The notes beneath the pieces were generated by a model that saw only the letters and a program-made list of their open reading frames with translations, was not told the origin of the DNA and made no database searches. Below are positions 1 to 6,137 of a stretch of DNA of 12,801 bases, one piece after another; the first letter of the stretch is position 1; every line of letters starts with the position of its first letter. The DNA comes from Bdellovibrionales bacterium (GTDB lineage: Bacteria; Bdellovibrionota; Bdellovibrionia; Bdellovibrionales; UBA1609): NCBI GenBank assembly GCA_026648125.1, contig JAPKGD010000013.1, positions 1 to 12,801 of the forward strand. The letters run 5' to 3'. The translations under genes and the position numbers were made by a program.

Positions 1-294
1 CATCGTGCCAGCGGCAAACAGATTTGTCTCATTATTGTAGACGATGAGGCCCACACCCTGCTGCGGGAGATAACTTAAGTCAGCACCGAAGGAGTAAACT
101 CCAATCTCACCTTCATAATAGTCTTTATCGTAGGGGACTTGTTTGAGCAGAACTCGATCAAAATCATGAGTGTCATGATCCAAAATCCAGCCATAACATT
201 CGACCGATAAGGGGATGGCGTCAGCAGAAAGGGAGATTACGGTTAAGGCAAAAATGAGAAGTCTCGTGGCGCAAAGCAAAAGAGGTTTATTCAT
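1..294 (-). CDS. Secreted protein of unknown function, N-terminal part only
   Basis: The open frame starts with ATG at 294 and continues in frame through the left edge, so only the first 98 residues are visible. Residues 1-25 look like a signal peptide: MNK, then a hydrophobic stretch rich in Leu, Ile, Ala and Val (LLLCATRLLIFALTVISLS), with a plausible cleavage after the Ala of SADA. The mature part begins with a Cys and many acidic and aromatic residues (SVECYGWILDHDTHDFDRV) and later has GEIGVYSFGADLSYLP, suggesting beta structure. I do not recognise a family. No purine-rich ribosome site precedes the ATG. It lies downstream of the MnmD-like gene on the same strand, 128 bases away, so it may have its own promoter. 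The reading frame and signal peptide are fairly sure; the function is unknown. Confidence 0.6.
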   Translation of the reverse strand, partial: MNKPLLLCATRLLIFALTVISLSADAIPLSVECYGWILDHDTHDFDRVLLKQVPYDKDYYEGEIGVYSFGADLSYLPQQGVGLIVYNNETNLFAAGTM

Positions 295-422
295 ATGTTT
301 ATAATTCTTACAGCTTGAGACAAAGACTTCAAATTGATTTTTGGAGCGGTGGGCCGTGGGACGCCGGATAGCAGCATCCGATAGATAAGGAGGGTTCTAA
401 ACCAAATCTATTGGAGCCCAAT
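295..422. other. Intergenic spacer between mnmD-like gene and secreted-protein gene
   Basis: This spacer contains a small inverted repeat at 365-380, with 5-bp arms CGGAT/ATCCG and a 6-base loop. No T-run follows it on either strand, so it is a poor candidate for an intrinsic terminator. Reading on the minus strand, TTGAAG (332-327) and TAAGAA (310-305) are 16 bases apart and sit just before the ATG at 294. They could form a weak promoter with almost no leader. Nothing else is visible. Confidence 0.25.
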
Positions 423-1157
423 CTAGGTTTTATCCAATTCAAAGCGACGTACAGCAAAGGTGGATTCCTTTTTTCCACCGAACCCCGACTTTTTGGTCAA
501 GGAGTATCCGGCCTGTTTTAAAGAACGCTTTAGGGCTCCCGTGGCAGCATAGGTTGCAAACGCGCAGGATTTGGCCGAGTGCTTGTCTAAGAATTTTTTT
601 AAAAACTCTTCGCTCCAAAGGGGGCCATCCATTTTTCGGCTGAAGGCATCGTAAAGAATGGAATTGAACTGGTCTTCATTATTCAGGCTTTCGGGGAAAG
701 GGCCTCGAATCTGCCAGATCCCCATCTTTACCCAGTTTAACAATGTCGATTTGAGTTCACCGGCTTCGAGGCCAAAATGAGTTACGGATCTGCGAACAAT
801 GTCATCATAGGCTTCAGCCCACTCTCCTTGGGATCGCCCTTCGAGGTAAGAGTTGAGTTCGTTGACCAAAAGAGGATCAATCTCAAAGGTGACTAATCGA
901 AGCGGGACCTTTTTTAGTGAGAGGCTTACGCAGGCCGCAAGAATTTCGTTATAACCAAGTCCCAAGCCCAAAGAGCAAATTTGTACGGTTGCTGAGGGCA
1001 AGGCTCCTAAGGCCAGCGAGATGGCAGGTTCATAAATGTAAACAGATTCAGAAAAGGCACCGCGAAAGTGATGCATTTTCTCTGTCACGCCACTCTCATA
1101 AGTTGTGACGAGTGTGGGTGAACCATCTTCTGTTGTGAAAAAGGCCGGCTTTTCCAT
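423..1157 (-). CDS. mnmD: MnmD-like tRNA 5-methylaminomethyl-2-thiouridine methyltransferase
   Basis: Predicted SAM-dependent methyltransferase of the MnmC C1/MnmD (DUF752) family, 244 residues. In this family the enzyme methylates the aminomethyl group on the wobble uridine of certain tRNAs, the last step of mnm5(s2)U synthesis. The N-terminus has TTEDGSPTLVTTYESG, like the 'DGSPTL' start of stand-alone MnmD proteins. SAM motif I is CSLGLGLGYNE at 61-71, and an acidic strand-2 end is FEID at 91-94. The family signature is ILYDAFSRKMDGPLWSEEF at 167-185, where D170 matches the catalytic Asp. It is followed by ATYAATGALKRSLKQAGY (201-218) and the closing GFGGKKE (225-231). The FAD oxidase half of fused MnmC is absent, so an MnmC(o)-type activity would have to be elsewhere. 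No ribosome site precedes the ATG; a run of six C lies immediately upstream. Substrate is inferred from family. Confidence 0.8.
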   Translation of the reverse strand: MEKPAFFTTEDGSPTLVTTYESGVTEKMHHFRGAFSESVYIYEPAISLALGALPSATVQICSLGLGLGYNEILAACVSLSLKKVPLRLVTFEIDPLLVNELNSYLEGRSQGEWAEAYDDIVRRSVTHFGLEAGELKSTLLNWVKMGIWQIRGPFPESLNNEDQFNSILYDAFSRKMDGPLWSEEFLKKFLDKHSAKSCAFATYAATGALKRSLKQAGYSLTKKSGFGGKKESTFAVRRFELDKT

Positions 1158-1164
1158 GGGGGGA

Positions 1165-1205
1165 GTTCTATGACGCTTGCCATCAGCATGTAAAGTGACT
1201 ATCCA
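1165..1205. promoter_or_regulatory. Candidate overlapping divergent promoters for mnmD-like and radical SAM genes
   Basis: The 53-base gap between the two divergent genes has no Shine-Dalgarno sequence in either direction. On the plus strand TTGCCA (1177-1182) and TATCCA (1200-1205) are 17 bases apart and end 5 bases before the ATG at 1211. On the minus strand TTTACA (1194-1189) and TAGAAC (1170-1165) are 18 bases apart and end 7 bases before the ATG at 1157. Both would start transcription at or very near the start codon. Matches to consensus are partial, and the two -35 boxes lie within the other promoter's span, so this is tentative. Confidence 0.22.
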
Positions 1206-1210
1206 ACAAA

Positions 1211-2161
1211 ATGATGAATGCAGAGGAAAAATGGCAGGGGTTGCCCTATTACCCGATTAGCCAATTCTACAAAGCTCGATTTGGCGAAAGAGTTCGAAAG
1301 ATTTCGGTGAGCGTCGCCGAAACTTGCCCAAATCGTGAGGGCCTTCGCGGGATGAAAACCTGCAATTTTTGCGATGCATGGGGATCTGCGGCCCACCCAG
1401 ATAAGTCAGGGCTAGAAGTAAGAGAGCAGATCCTCGCCGTGCGGGACCTCATGCGCCGACTCTATTCAGCAAAAAAATACCTGGTCTACTTTCAAGCTTA
1501 CACAACCACCTATGCCAAGGTCGCGGAGTTAAGAAAGCAGTTTGAAACGGCCTTCGCGTTCACTGATGTGATCGGAGCTGTCGTGGGGACCCGGCCAGAC
1601 TGCATTTCAGATGCCCTCCTTGAGCTTTGGGATGAATATGCAAAGAAGCATTTTGTTTCGGTGGAGCTAGGCGTTCAGTCTTTTTCGGACCAGCAGCTGA
1701 CCTGGATGAGACGAGGACATAGTGCAGAGCGATCTCGACAGGCAATTCGCCGCATCCGTGAAGCAACTTCCGTAGATCTTGGTATTCATTTGATGTTTGG
1801 CCTACCTGGAGAAACGGATGACGATATCATTGAAGCGGCTCGTGAGTGTAACTCCCTTCCAATCGATAACGTAAAGATACATAATCTTCATGTATTGAGA
1901 AATACGCCGTTAGCCGATGACTACTCGGCGGGTCTGTTTTCGCCCGTGGACAAAGAAACGTATTTTCGCCGCTGTCAGATCTTTCTCCAGCACCTTAACC
2001 CCCAAATTGCCGTACATCGCCTCGCGGCCTTATCAAACAAGCCCGGTGAATTGATTGCACCTGACTGGACCGCATATAAAATGAAGACATACCAAGAATT
2101 TCTTGGTTTCATGAGAGAGAGCAAAGCGTATCAGGGGCAATTGTGGGAGCAAAATATCTAG
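1211..2161 (+). CDS. TIGR01212/YhcC-type radical SAM protein
   Basis: Predicted [4Fe-4S] radical S-adenosylmethionine enzyme of 316 residues, close to the usual length for the TIGR01212 family (E. coli YhcC type). The cluster ligands are spaced in the family's way: Cys39 in ETCPNREG, then Cys51 and Cys54 in TCNFCD, rather than the compact CX3CX2C. Further radical SAM landmarks are YFQAYTTTYA at 93-102, VGTRPDCISD at 125-134, VELGVQS at 151-157 and HLMFGLPGETDDD at 193-205. IHNLHVLRNTPLA at 223-235 and VHRLAALSN at 268-276 are also present. The reaction of the family is not well established, so I give no substrate. Two consecutive ATGs (1211 and 1214) make the exact start uncertain, and neither has a ribosome site. 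The 3' end overlaps the lipoprotein gene by 19 bases, which suggests co-transcription and translational coupling. Confidence 0.85.
   Translation: MMNAEEKWQGLPYYPISQFYKARFGERVRKISVSVAETCPNREGLRGMKTCNFCDAWGSAAHPDKSGLEVREQILAVRDLMRRLYSAKKYLVYFQAYTTTYAKVAELRKQFETAFAFTDVIGAVVGTRPDCISDALLELWDEYAKKHFVSVELGVQSFSDQQLTWMRRGHSAERSRQAIRRIREATSVDLGIHLMFGLPGETDDDIIEAARECNSLPIDNVKIHNLHVLRNTPLADDYSAGLFSPVDKETYFRRCQIFLQHLNPQIAVHRLAALSNKPGELIAPDWTAYKMKTYQEFLGFMRESKAYQGQLWEQNI
2133..2137 (+). promoter_or_regulatory. Ribosome binding site for the lipoprotein gene
   Basis: AGGGG lies five bases before the GTG at 2143 and inside the radical SAM coding region. It favours the GTG start over the ATG at 2170. The GTG start also gives the signal peptide two lysines before its hydrophobic core. 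Confidence 0.5.
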
Positions 2162-2919
2162 TTAAATTTATGATATGGGGTTCTTTGGTCGGTTTGGCGG
2201 CCTGTCAGTCCGCTGAAAAGCGAGCCGAACAGGGGGTCGACAAGATCGCCGCGGGTTACTCTCACCTGTCTGCGTATCGAGAAATTCAATGTCGGCTCAA
2301 CGTGCAGTTTTCGGAGCCGGCCAAATCAGCTTGGCTTAAGAAGCTCTTCGCAGATAAACACGAGACCACGGTGGGCTCAAACTCAAGTCTTTTTCGCAAT
2401 GTTGAGAAGGTCGGATTCTCCTGGCGGGCAACGCCTTATCGATGCAGAACCCAAAGCGATCGCATGATGTCGAACAGTTCTGCAGTTCGCGAAGTCTTTG
2501 AAGACACTTCGAAGAAAATTGATGTGGTTATGTGTATTTGGCTGCAAAGCTTTTATGCCGATTCGCCCTTACGCGGTTGGAAAAAGGGAGACGGATCCCC
2601 TCAACGGCGGGAAGAAAACTTAATCATAAATAAGGGCGAAGGGCGTGAAATGGAGTTTGCGCCAGATGGAAAACTGGCCATTGCTCGATTAGGAAGTCAT
2701 GGGGTTTTGAAAAGCGAGTTTGGGGCGGAAAGTGGTCAACTTTTGCCAAAAGAGATTAATTACGAAAAAGGTGATGAAAGAGGTCGAGTTACAGAATTCA
2801 TTTATCAGACGGTATACGGGCGAGAAATTCCCAAAAGTCTTTGGGTGCATTTGCCCAGTGAATCGAACCAATCCTTACCAGCGTTTCGGCTCGAGTTTAG
2901 CGACTGTCGTTGGGAGTAA
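2143..2919 (+). CDS. Lipoprotein of unknown function
   Basis: Predicted exported lipoprotein, 258 residues from the GTG start. The signal peptide has Lys4 and Lys8, a hydrophobic core (FMIWGSLVGL) and a lipobox LAAC with the lipidated residue Cys21. The residue after it is Gln, not Asp, so outer-membrane sorting would be expected under the enterobacterial rule. That rule may not hold in this organism. The mature protein has four further cysteines (50, 101, 131, 255), enough for two disulfides, and is rich in Trp, Arg and Ser. No domain is recognised and I see no repeats or catalytic motif. An ATG at 2170 is an alternative start, but it would leave a very short signal peptide with no basic residues. 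The gene overlaps the radical SAM gene in front, and its stop lies 8 bases before the chosen start of the SET-domain gene, so the three look like one transcription unit. Confidence 0.72.
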   Translation: MGAKYLVKFMIWGSLVGLAACQSAEKRAEQGVDKIAAGYSHLSAYREIQCRLNVQFSEPAKSAWLKKLFADKHETTVGSNSSLFRNVEKVGFSWRATPYRCRTQSDRMMSNSSAVREVFEDTSKKIDVVMCIWLQSFYADSPLRGWKKGDGSPQRREENLIINKGEGREMEFAPDGKLAIARLGSHGVLKSEFGAESGQLLPKEINYEKGDERGRVTEFIYQTVYGREIPKSLWVHLPSESNQSLPAFRLEFSDCRWE

Positions 2920-2927
2920 GTGAAAAA

Positions 2928-3404
2928 TTGGACAATAAAAAAGTTGTGATCAAAAAAACAAAAAAAAGAGGCCGGGGCGTCTTCGCCAAGACCCGAATCC
3001 TTAAAGGTGAAGTGATCGCGGTTTTTGATGGCCCCACCTATGACGGAGATTTTGAAGACTGGACAGACGATCTTTACTACCATGCTATCCAATACGGGCG
3101 AGAGAAATGGCGTGATTCAAAGGGTATCGCCAGACTAATAAATCATTCCTGCGACCCAAATTGTGGCATTCGATCTCTTTTTAAAGTTGTAGCCATGCGA
3201 GACATTATGCCTGGTGAAGAAGTGACTTGGGATTACGAAATGACGGAGAAAAATCCCTATTGGCGAATGAAATGTCACTGTGGAACTGAAATTTGTCGAA
3301 AGGTGATTGGGGATTATTCACGTATGCCGAGATCGATTCGTAAAAAGTATGGAAACTATATTTCGGCGTGGCTGCGTCCTCGCCGCAGAGCAAGCTCTAA
3401 ATAA
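2928..3404 (+). CDS. SET-domain protein-lysine methyltransferase
   Basis: Compact SET-domain protein of 158 residues counted from the TTG at 2928, probably methylating lysine in a protein with SAM as donor. Visible motifs are RGRGVFA at 14-20 (start of the SET fold) and RLINHSCDPNC at 69-79 (SAM/knot motif). GEEVTWDY at 96-103 carries the catalytic Tyr103. A post-SET zinc motif CHCGTEIC at 116-123 (CX1CX4C) can join Cys79 to complete the zinc site. All key residues are present, so it should be active. The C-terminus is strongly basic, ending RPRRRASSK. The start is uncertain: TTG at 2928 has GGGAG 11 bases upstream, while TTG at 2910 would overlap the lipoprotein gene by 10 bases and has no ribosome site. 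The 3' end overlaps the convergent Rsm22-like gene by 8 bases. Its substrate cannot be told from sequence; ribosomal or nucleoid proteins are possibilities. Confidence 0.85.
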   Translation: MDNKKVVIKKTKKRGRGVFAKTRILKGEVIAVFDGPTYDGDFEDWTDDLYYHAIQYGREKWRDSKGIARLINHSCDPNCGIRSLFKVVAMRDIMPGEEVTWDYEMTEKNPYWRMKCHCGTEICRKVIGDYSRMPRSIRKKYGNYISAWLRPRRRASSK

Positions 3405-4392
3405 TTTTTAGCTCATTCTCAGGGCGAAGTTCATTGGCTTTTACTTCTATATCATTTGGAATTTCAATCAAAGAGCCGTGAGGAATGAGTTGGGGGGAGC
3501 CCTTTTTGGTGAGCCAAGACAAGAACTCTCTTTGTGATGAGCGACAGATGGCCTGCCTGACTTTTCCGCGTTCAAAAAGAGTGTCGCCAATAACCCGAGT
3601 TCGTTCTGAATTGCTCTTCCAGGGTGGCGCCTTTCGACTGGCGAGCAAGTACGAAAAAGTGAGTGTGTCGTTCTTCATAGGCAAGAAGCGTTGGAGCTCG
3701 GACCACCACGACGGTGGCGAAAAATGAATCCGATCATGACACCAATCTCTGCTGGATTTGGTTAACAAAGGACAATCATCTTGATGGGTGCAGGGAGCCC
3801 AAATTGAAAACCCCTTTTTGATTAATTGTGCACGAAGCTCCATGAGGTTTCGACTGAGATCTTGGAGTGAAGGCTCGATCAGTACAAGCTGGTCCGCACG
3901 AAAAAAATCGTCGGGAACATGGGATCTAAGTTCATTCAGTGCATAGCTTGCAAACAATGTGTATCCCTCAAGTGGCGGGATGGCTTTCGTAAAAATCGGA
4001 TTTTCACTGGAAAGATTGGTGTGGAGCTTTTGTGCCGCCGGCGAAATTTCTAGATTTTGCCAAGATTGAAACTGAGGTCCTGTCCAACTCAATTGGCAGG
4101 TACCTGGACCTGAGCCAAAATCAAAGGCCTTTTTGCTGAGCGGAAATTTAAGCTTTATCAGTTCATAGAATACCGCCGAAGACCGTGCAGAATTGAGAGG
4201 TAAAAAGTAGGCGAGATATGCGGCCTGGTGGCTCGGCTTTGTCCAAGGTGTCGTGCCTTTTTGACTATTGAAGAGGTCAGAGACTTCTAAAACCGAATTG
4301 GCCATTTCGGACCAACGATTCCACCAGCCCAAGTTCTTTAGCACACCCTCAATTTTTTCTTCTAATTGAGGGGACATCGAGAACATTCTCAC
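3397..4392 (-). CDS. Rsm22/METTL17-like small-subunit rRNA-associated methyltransferase-fold protein
   Basis: Predicted member of the Rsm22 family (PF09243), 331 residues from the GTG at 4392. The mitochondrial relatives bind the small ribosomal subunit during assembly. The Rossmann-fold SAM motif is AFDFGSGPGT at 89-98, and NELRSHVPDDF lies at 153-163. The family's LVLIEPS strand at 169-175 is followed by the hallmark APCTHQDDCPLL at 199-210 and DWCHDRIHF at 216-224. Cys201, Cys207, Cys218 and Cys283 match, in order and rough spacing, the four cysteines that hold an iron-sulfur cluster in METTL17. A longer frame opens at 4533, but it would run 145 bases into the upstream glycosyltransferase gene. 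GTG at 4392 has GGGAG seven bases before it and overlaps the upstream TGA as GTGA. ATGs at 4386 and 4377 are alternatives. Catalytic activity is not assured, since the family may act as an assembly factor. Confidence 0.75.
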   Translation of the reverse strand: MRMFSMSPQLEEKIEGVLKNLGWWNRWSEMANSVLEVSDLFNSQKGTTPWTKPSHQAAYLAYFLPLNSARSSAVFYELIKLKFPLSKKAFDFGSGPGTCQLSWTGPQFQSWQNLEISPAAQKLHTNLSSENPIFTKAIPPLEGYTLFASYALNELRSHVPDDFFRADQLVLIEPSLQDLSRNLMELRAQLIKKGFSIWAPCTHQDDCPLLTKSSRDWCHDRIHFSPPSWWSELQRFLPMKNDTLTFSYLLASRKAPPWKSNSERTRVIGDTLFERGKVRQAICRSSQREFLSWLTKKGSPQLIPHGSLIEIPNDIEVKANELRPENELKII

Positions 4393-5393
4393 GAGAGAGC
4401 TCCCAACTTCGAGAGAGCTTGAAGAACTTGTTGGGAAGATATCTGCTTCATCGATTCTGCCGCTGCTTTTAAATCGCTCACGTTTTGGTTGTGAGGCGTT
4501 ATAGCCAGGGCCAAAGGCCCTCGCGGCCCCCATCTTGTGGGTCTCTGGACCGCAATTGGACTATAAATCCCCACCGAAGGCACTCCAAGGCTTGCTCCAA
4601 GATGCAAAACACCGGTGCTTGGTGCGATCACAGCTTTGGCTTGCGACAAGAGGAAAAGAAGTTCATTGATATTGAGTTTCTCCGTAAGCCAAACCACGCC
4701 GGGGAGATCACTGAGAAGGGGCCTTAGGGGCTCCGTATAAGCACGATCAGAAGAGGTGCCAGTGATCGCAACCGGCCCCTTTTTAACCAAAACAGTAATC
4801 AGTTCGGCCCATTTTTCGGAGGGCCAATTCAGTGCTGAGCCAGCCATCCCGGGATGTACAACAAAGTATCCCTTGGGGCTCAGGCCCCATGGTTCAAGGG
4901 ATTGTTGTGGGGCCTCGAGACGGAGTGCGGGCACCATGGGTAGAGAGCTCTTGGCGTGATGAAGTGCGGCCTCCACCAACTCTTGGTTCAGTTCGGTCTC
5001 GTGGTGCTCGCCATGCTTTCGGCTTTGCCGTAGACCTAGATTATAAAAAAGCCAAGAATGCCATCGACTTCGCCGAGCAAAGCGCCTCTTTACTCCAGCA
5101 CACCACAGGGCCAAACCGATCCACCATGGAGCATAGAGAACAATGGCTAAATCGGGATTTAACTGTCTTATTTTCTTGTACAGATCGCCAAAGGCGGACC
5201 AAGAAAAGCTCTTCTCGGTTTCAAAAAAGCGCCTGGGCGGAACGCTGTGGGTGGGAATAAAGGCGCAGCCCTTGGAGATGAGCCATGTCGGTTCCCAGCC
5301 CTCAAGAGCTGGAGTTTGATCGGTTGGAATAGCTAAAATTAGATCTCCAATTTTATCCATTCGGACAAGGAGAACACGCTTTTTGAGGGCCAT
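4389..5393 (-). CDS. Family 9 glycosyltransferase (ADP-heptose:LPS heptosyltransferase-like)
   Basis: Predicted GT-B fold glycosyltransferase of family GT9, 334 residues, a typical length. The family transfers heptose or a similar sugar from a nucleotide donor to the lipopolysaccharide core on the cytoplasmic face of the inner membrane. The N-terminal motif is VLLVRMDKIGDLILAIP at 7-23, including the Asp that acts as base in WaaC/WaaF. The C-terminal donor-binding half has FVVHPGMAGSALNWPSEKW at 177-195, VAITGTSSD at 208-216 and APSTGVLHLGASLGVPSVG at 257-275. A following RWGP (287-290) is also usual for the family. Exact donor and acceptor cannot be assigned. ATG at 5393 has only a weak purine stretch upstream. 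Its stop overlaps the start of the Rsm22-like gene (GTGA), so the pair is translationally coupled, although the functions have no obvious link. Confidence 0.85.
   Translation of the reverse strand: MALKKRVLLVRMDKIGDLILAIPTDQTPALEGWEPTWLISKGCAFIPTHSVPPRRFFETEKSFSWSAFGDLYKKIRQLNPDLAIVLYAPWWIGLALWCAGVKRRFARRSRWHSWLFYNLGLRQSRKHGEHHETELNQELVEAALHHAKSSLPMVPALRLEAPQQSLEPWGLSPKGYFVVHPGMAGSALNWPSEKWAELITVLVKKGPVAITGTSSDRAYTEPLRPLLSDLPGVVWLTEKLNINELLFLLSQAKAVIAPSTGVLHLGASLGVPSVGIYSPIAVQRPTRWGPRGPLALAITPHNQNVSDLKAAAESMKQISSQQVLQALSKLGALS
4400..4404 (-). promoter_or_regulatory. Ribosome binding site deciding the Rsm22-like start
   Basis: On the minus strand GGGAG ends seven bases before the GTG at 4392. 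It lies in the last codons of the glycosyltransferase gene. It supports a start that overlaps the upstream stop rather than the longer frame beginning at 4533. Confidence 0.5.
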
Positions 5394-5448
5394 GGCGGAA
5401 TCTTCTCATGGTCCTGCAAAAATGACCAGTAACTCTACCCATGAAGGG

Positions 5449-5478
5449 TTGCCCCAAGTCGCTCTCCGTGACTATATT
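5449..5478 (+). promoter_or_regulatory. Candidate promoter of the aldolase-mtnA-mtnP operon
   Basis: TTGCCC (5449-5454) and TATATT (5473-5478) are separated by 18 bases. The -10 box ends eight bases before the ATG at 5487, so transcription would begin at or one to two bases before the start codon. No Shine-Dalgarno sequence lies in that gap. This fits a leaderless message. Only the box matches are seen; activity is inferred. Confidence 0.4.
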
Positions 5479-5486
5479 GCGGCCTC

Positions 5487-6137
5487 ATGAGTGAAGAACT
5501 TATTCGCCAAGAAATCGTGGCCTCTTGCCGCCGCCTCTACGATAGAAATTGCCTGGCTTCGGCCGATGGCAACATCTCTGTTCGTCTGTCCGATCAAAGG
5601 ATTTTGATTACTCCCTCTGGCATAGCCAAGGCCTTTATGAGGCCAGATCAAATGGCAGTGATAGATCTTGAAGGCCGAGTCCTAGACGGAGAGCCCTCAG
5701 GTGAAAGATTGATGCATTTGGCAATCTATCGTCAATGTCCTCAAGCCAAAGCGGTGGTCCATGCCCACCCACCACATGCCATCGCATGGTCTGTAGTTGA
5801 GCCTAAATTAGAAGAGTTGCCGTCAGATGTTCTCTCAGAAGTCATCCTGGCCACCGGTCGAATTCCCATGGTTCCCTATGCGCGCCCCACGACAGCAGCC
5901 ATGGGCGAAAATCTTCTGCCCTTTTTACCTCGCCACCGAGCCTTGATTTTGGAGCGCCATGGAGCGGTCGCTTGGGGAGAGTCGTTGACCGAGGCGACAA
6001 ATGGTCTCGAGCGGTTGGAGCATTCTGCACAAATTCTTTGGCTGGCAAAGACATTGGGGCCGCTGAGAAATCTACCTGAGGATGAGGTTCATGCGTTGAA
6101 GCAAATGCGAAGTCAAATTGGAGATAAGATACTGTGA
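5487..6137 (+). CDS. Class II aldolase, probably 5-(methylthio)ribulose-1-phosphate / 5-deoxyribulose-1-phosphate aldolase
   Basis: Zinc-dependent class II aldolase/adducin family protein, 216 residues. It carries GNISVR (28-33), TPSGIAK (42-48), PSGERLMH (70-77), VVHAHPPHA (90-98) and ERHGAVAWG (156-164). Predicted metal ligands are His92, His94 and His158, and Glu73 sits at the position of the catalytic Glu73 of L-fuculose-1-phosphate aldolase. That favours carbon-carbon cleavage. The MtnB dehydratase of the same superfamily uses a Glu located after the HxH pair, in a motif I do not see here. Being first in a three-gene operon with mtnA and mtnP, it probably splits 5-methylthioribulose-1-phosphate, or the 5-deoxy analogue, into dihydroxyacetone phosphate and an aldehyde, as in the DHAP shunt. 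The aldolase fold is sure; the substrate is inferred from neighbours. Fuculose or rhamnulose phosphate aldolase remains possible. The stop overlaps the next start as GTGA. Confidence 0.82.
   Translation: MSEELIRQEIVASCRRLYDRNCLASADGNISVRLSDQRILITPSGIAKAFMRPDQMAVIDLEGRVLDGEPSGERLMHLAIYRQCPQAKAVVHAHPPHAIAWSVVEPKLEELPSDVLSEVILATGRIPMVPYARPTTAAMGENLLPFLPRHRALILERHGAVAWGESLTEATNGLERLEHSAQILWLAKTLGPLRNLPEDEVHALKQMRSQIGDKIL

Noticed and set aside
365..380. Small hairpin as terminator after the MnmD-like gene
   Set aside because: The stem has only five base pairs and no T-run on either side.
388..394. AGGAGGG on the plus strand as a ribosome site
   Set aside because: The only start codon nearby is a TTG 14 bases downstream, leading antisense into the MnmD-like gene with no protein-like sequence.
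3394..3414. AT-rich near-palindrome at the SET/Rsm22-like convergent overlap as a bidirectional terminator
   Set aside because: The arms pair over only about seven interrupted positions with no GC-rich stem, so it is too weak to claim.
4393..4533. Longer Rsm22-like frame starting at 4533
   Set aside because: It would overlap the glycosyltransferase gene by 145 bases. The extra residues are low-complexity Ser-rich sequence typical of an out-of-frame reading, and a good start with a ribosome site exists at 4392.
4832..5260. 142-codon plus-strand frame opposite the glycosyltransferase
   Set aside because: It is antisense to a well-supported gene, has no recognisable domain, and its composition is that expected of a shadow frame.
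5487..6137. Aldolase gene as mtnB dehydratase
   Set aside because: The Glu73 and HAH...RHG arrangement matches the aldolase branch, and I do not see the post-HxH Glu motif of MtnB. A tree would settle it.
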